This document shows positions 5,414-5,848 of a DNA stretch of 5,848 bases, one piece after another. Made by a program: the position numbers and the translations under genes. The DNA is from Acidilobaceae archaeon (lineage in GTDB: Archaea > Thermoproteota > Thermoprotei_A > Sulfolobales > Acidilobaceae): the NCBI GenBank assembly GCA_027013765.1, contig JALWGG010000009.1:1-5848 (forward strand), given 5' to 3'. The stretch's first letter is position 1, and each line of letters begins with the position of its first letter. The notes beneath the pieces were generated by a model, which saw only the letters and a list, made by a program, of their open reading frames with translations, was not told the origin of the DNA and made no database searches.

Positions 5414-5848
5414 ATGGATAAGAAATGGGTGCTGGCGGTAACAGCCGCCCTGGCACTCGCTATAGCCTTCACAGGTGCAGGCGTGATAATGGCAACGTCA
5501 CAGGTAAACGTGATCAACGTCCCATACGTAAACGGCCAGATCCCCCTAGACCCAGGCAGCCAGTTGTGGGCCCAGGCAGAGAAAACCCAGGTTCCCTTAG
5601 TGGCACAACTCTCAACATACCCGACAAGCATAGACGTCAAGGCTAGGAGCCTCAAATTCGCGACAGCATACAATGGTACGCACTTCGCGATATACATGGA
5701 GTGGGATGACCAGTCTAAGGATGTAGAGGACCCGACACAACTCAACCAGTTCAGCGATGCAGTAGCAGTCCAATTCCCAGCCAAGGAGGGAGAGGAGCCC
5801 TACGTGTGTATGGGTGATACGGCAAGCCCTGTAAACATAGTACTATGG
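5414..5848 (+). CDS. Exported haem-b protein, ethylbenzene dehydrogenase gamma-like (5' part)
   Basis: The first 145 codons are present and the frame is open to the window edge, so the gene is cut off. The N-terminus reads MDKKW, then a hydrophobic segment at about residues 6-27 (Val/Ala/Leu-rich), which is a Sec-type signal peptide or an N-terminal anchor. The rest resembles the haem-binding domain of the gamma subunits of type II DMSO-reductase-family enzymes such as ethylbenzene dehydrogenase. The matching segments are a beta-strand stretch at 80-97 (FATAYNGTHFAIYMEW), FSDAVAVQFP (113-122), and YVCMGD followed by PVNIVLW (130-145). Met133 is at the place of the axial haem Met in that family; the Lys ligand would lie beyond the window. 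It probably passes electrons from a membrane quinol-oxidising partner to NarH. Similar haem proteins follow narGH in some archaea, for example haloarchaeal orf7. The start at 5414 is chosen from Shine-Dalgarno spacing; ATG 5408 would add Met-Ala. Confidence 0.82.
   Translation, partial: MDKKWVLAVTAALALAIAFTGAGVIMATSQVNVINVPYVNGQIPLDPGSQLWAQAEKTQVPLVAQLSTYPTSIDVKARSLKFATAYNGTHFAIYMEWDDQSKDVEDPTQLNQFSDAVAVQFPAKEGEEPYVCMGDTASPVNIVLW

Noticed and set aside
5425..5646. Plus-strand frame of 73 codons overlapping the third gene
   Set aside because: It is in a different frame from the haem-b protein, has no Shine-Dalgarno site at a suitable distance and yields an Arg/Pro/Gly-rich product with no recognisable domain. 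The frame from 5414 gives a signal segment and family motifs.
5409..5848. NarI-type cytochrome b or NarJ chaperone after narH
   Set aside because: The reading frame has a single N-terminal hydrophobic segment and then a soluble beta-rich sequence with EB_dh-like motifs. It lacks the several membrane helices and His pairs of NarI and the helical pattern of NarJ.
1..5848. CRISPR array, tRNA, rRNA or insertion sequence
   Set aside because: The window is almost fully occupied by three protein genes. The 181-base leader has no spaced repeat array, no tRNA-like cloverleaf and no transposase or terminal repeats.

Overview
The window looks like part of a respiratory (dissimilatory) nitrate reductase operon from a thermophilic archaeon, most likely a crenarchaeote. 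Three signs point that way. Codons are dominated by AGG (Arg), ATA (Ile) and CTA (Leu). Strong GGAGGTG Shine-Dalgarno sites precede the genes. The leader is AT-rich and has an archaeal-type TATA element. Members of the Desulfurococcales or Thermoproteales would fit, but the genus cannot be fixed from the sequence alone.

Layout: 1-181 is a non-coding leader with a probable promoter, a Shine-Dalgarno site and several short repeats. 182-4006 (+) encodes the catalytic molybdenum subunit NarG, which starts at TTG and carries a twin-arginine (Tat) signal. 4008-5408 (+) encodes the four-cluster iron-sulfur subunit NarH. 5414-5848 (+) is the 5' part of a third gene that runs off the window; it encodes an exported haem-b protein resembling the gamma subunit of ethylbenzene dehydrogenase. 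The genes are packed tightly (1 nt between narG and narH, 5 nt between narH and the third gene) and each downstream Shine-Dalgarno site lies inside the end of the gene before it, so this is one co-transcribed and probably translationally coupled unit.

Inferred working: NarG folds around Mo-bisMGD and one [4Fe-4S] cluster and pairs with NarH, which has no export signal of its own. The folded dimer is exported through the Tat pathway on NarG's signal. The haem-b subunit is exported separately, through its own N-terminal hydrophobic segment. Electrons would pass from a membrane quinol oxidase module (not in this window) through haem b and the NarH clusters to NarG, which reduces nitrate to nitrite outside the cytoplasmic membrane. 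This is the archaeal outward-facing arrangement, not the inward-facing bacterial NarGHI one. It is a known type of system; I see no wholly new system here. The details worth a second look are extra cysteine pairs in NarG, a shortened NarH tail with Tyr at a usually-Trp cluster position, an inverted repeat over the probable TATA box, and a synonymous proline-codon shift inside both complete genes.
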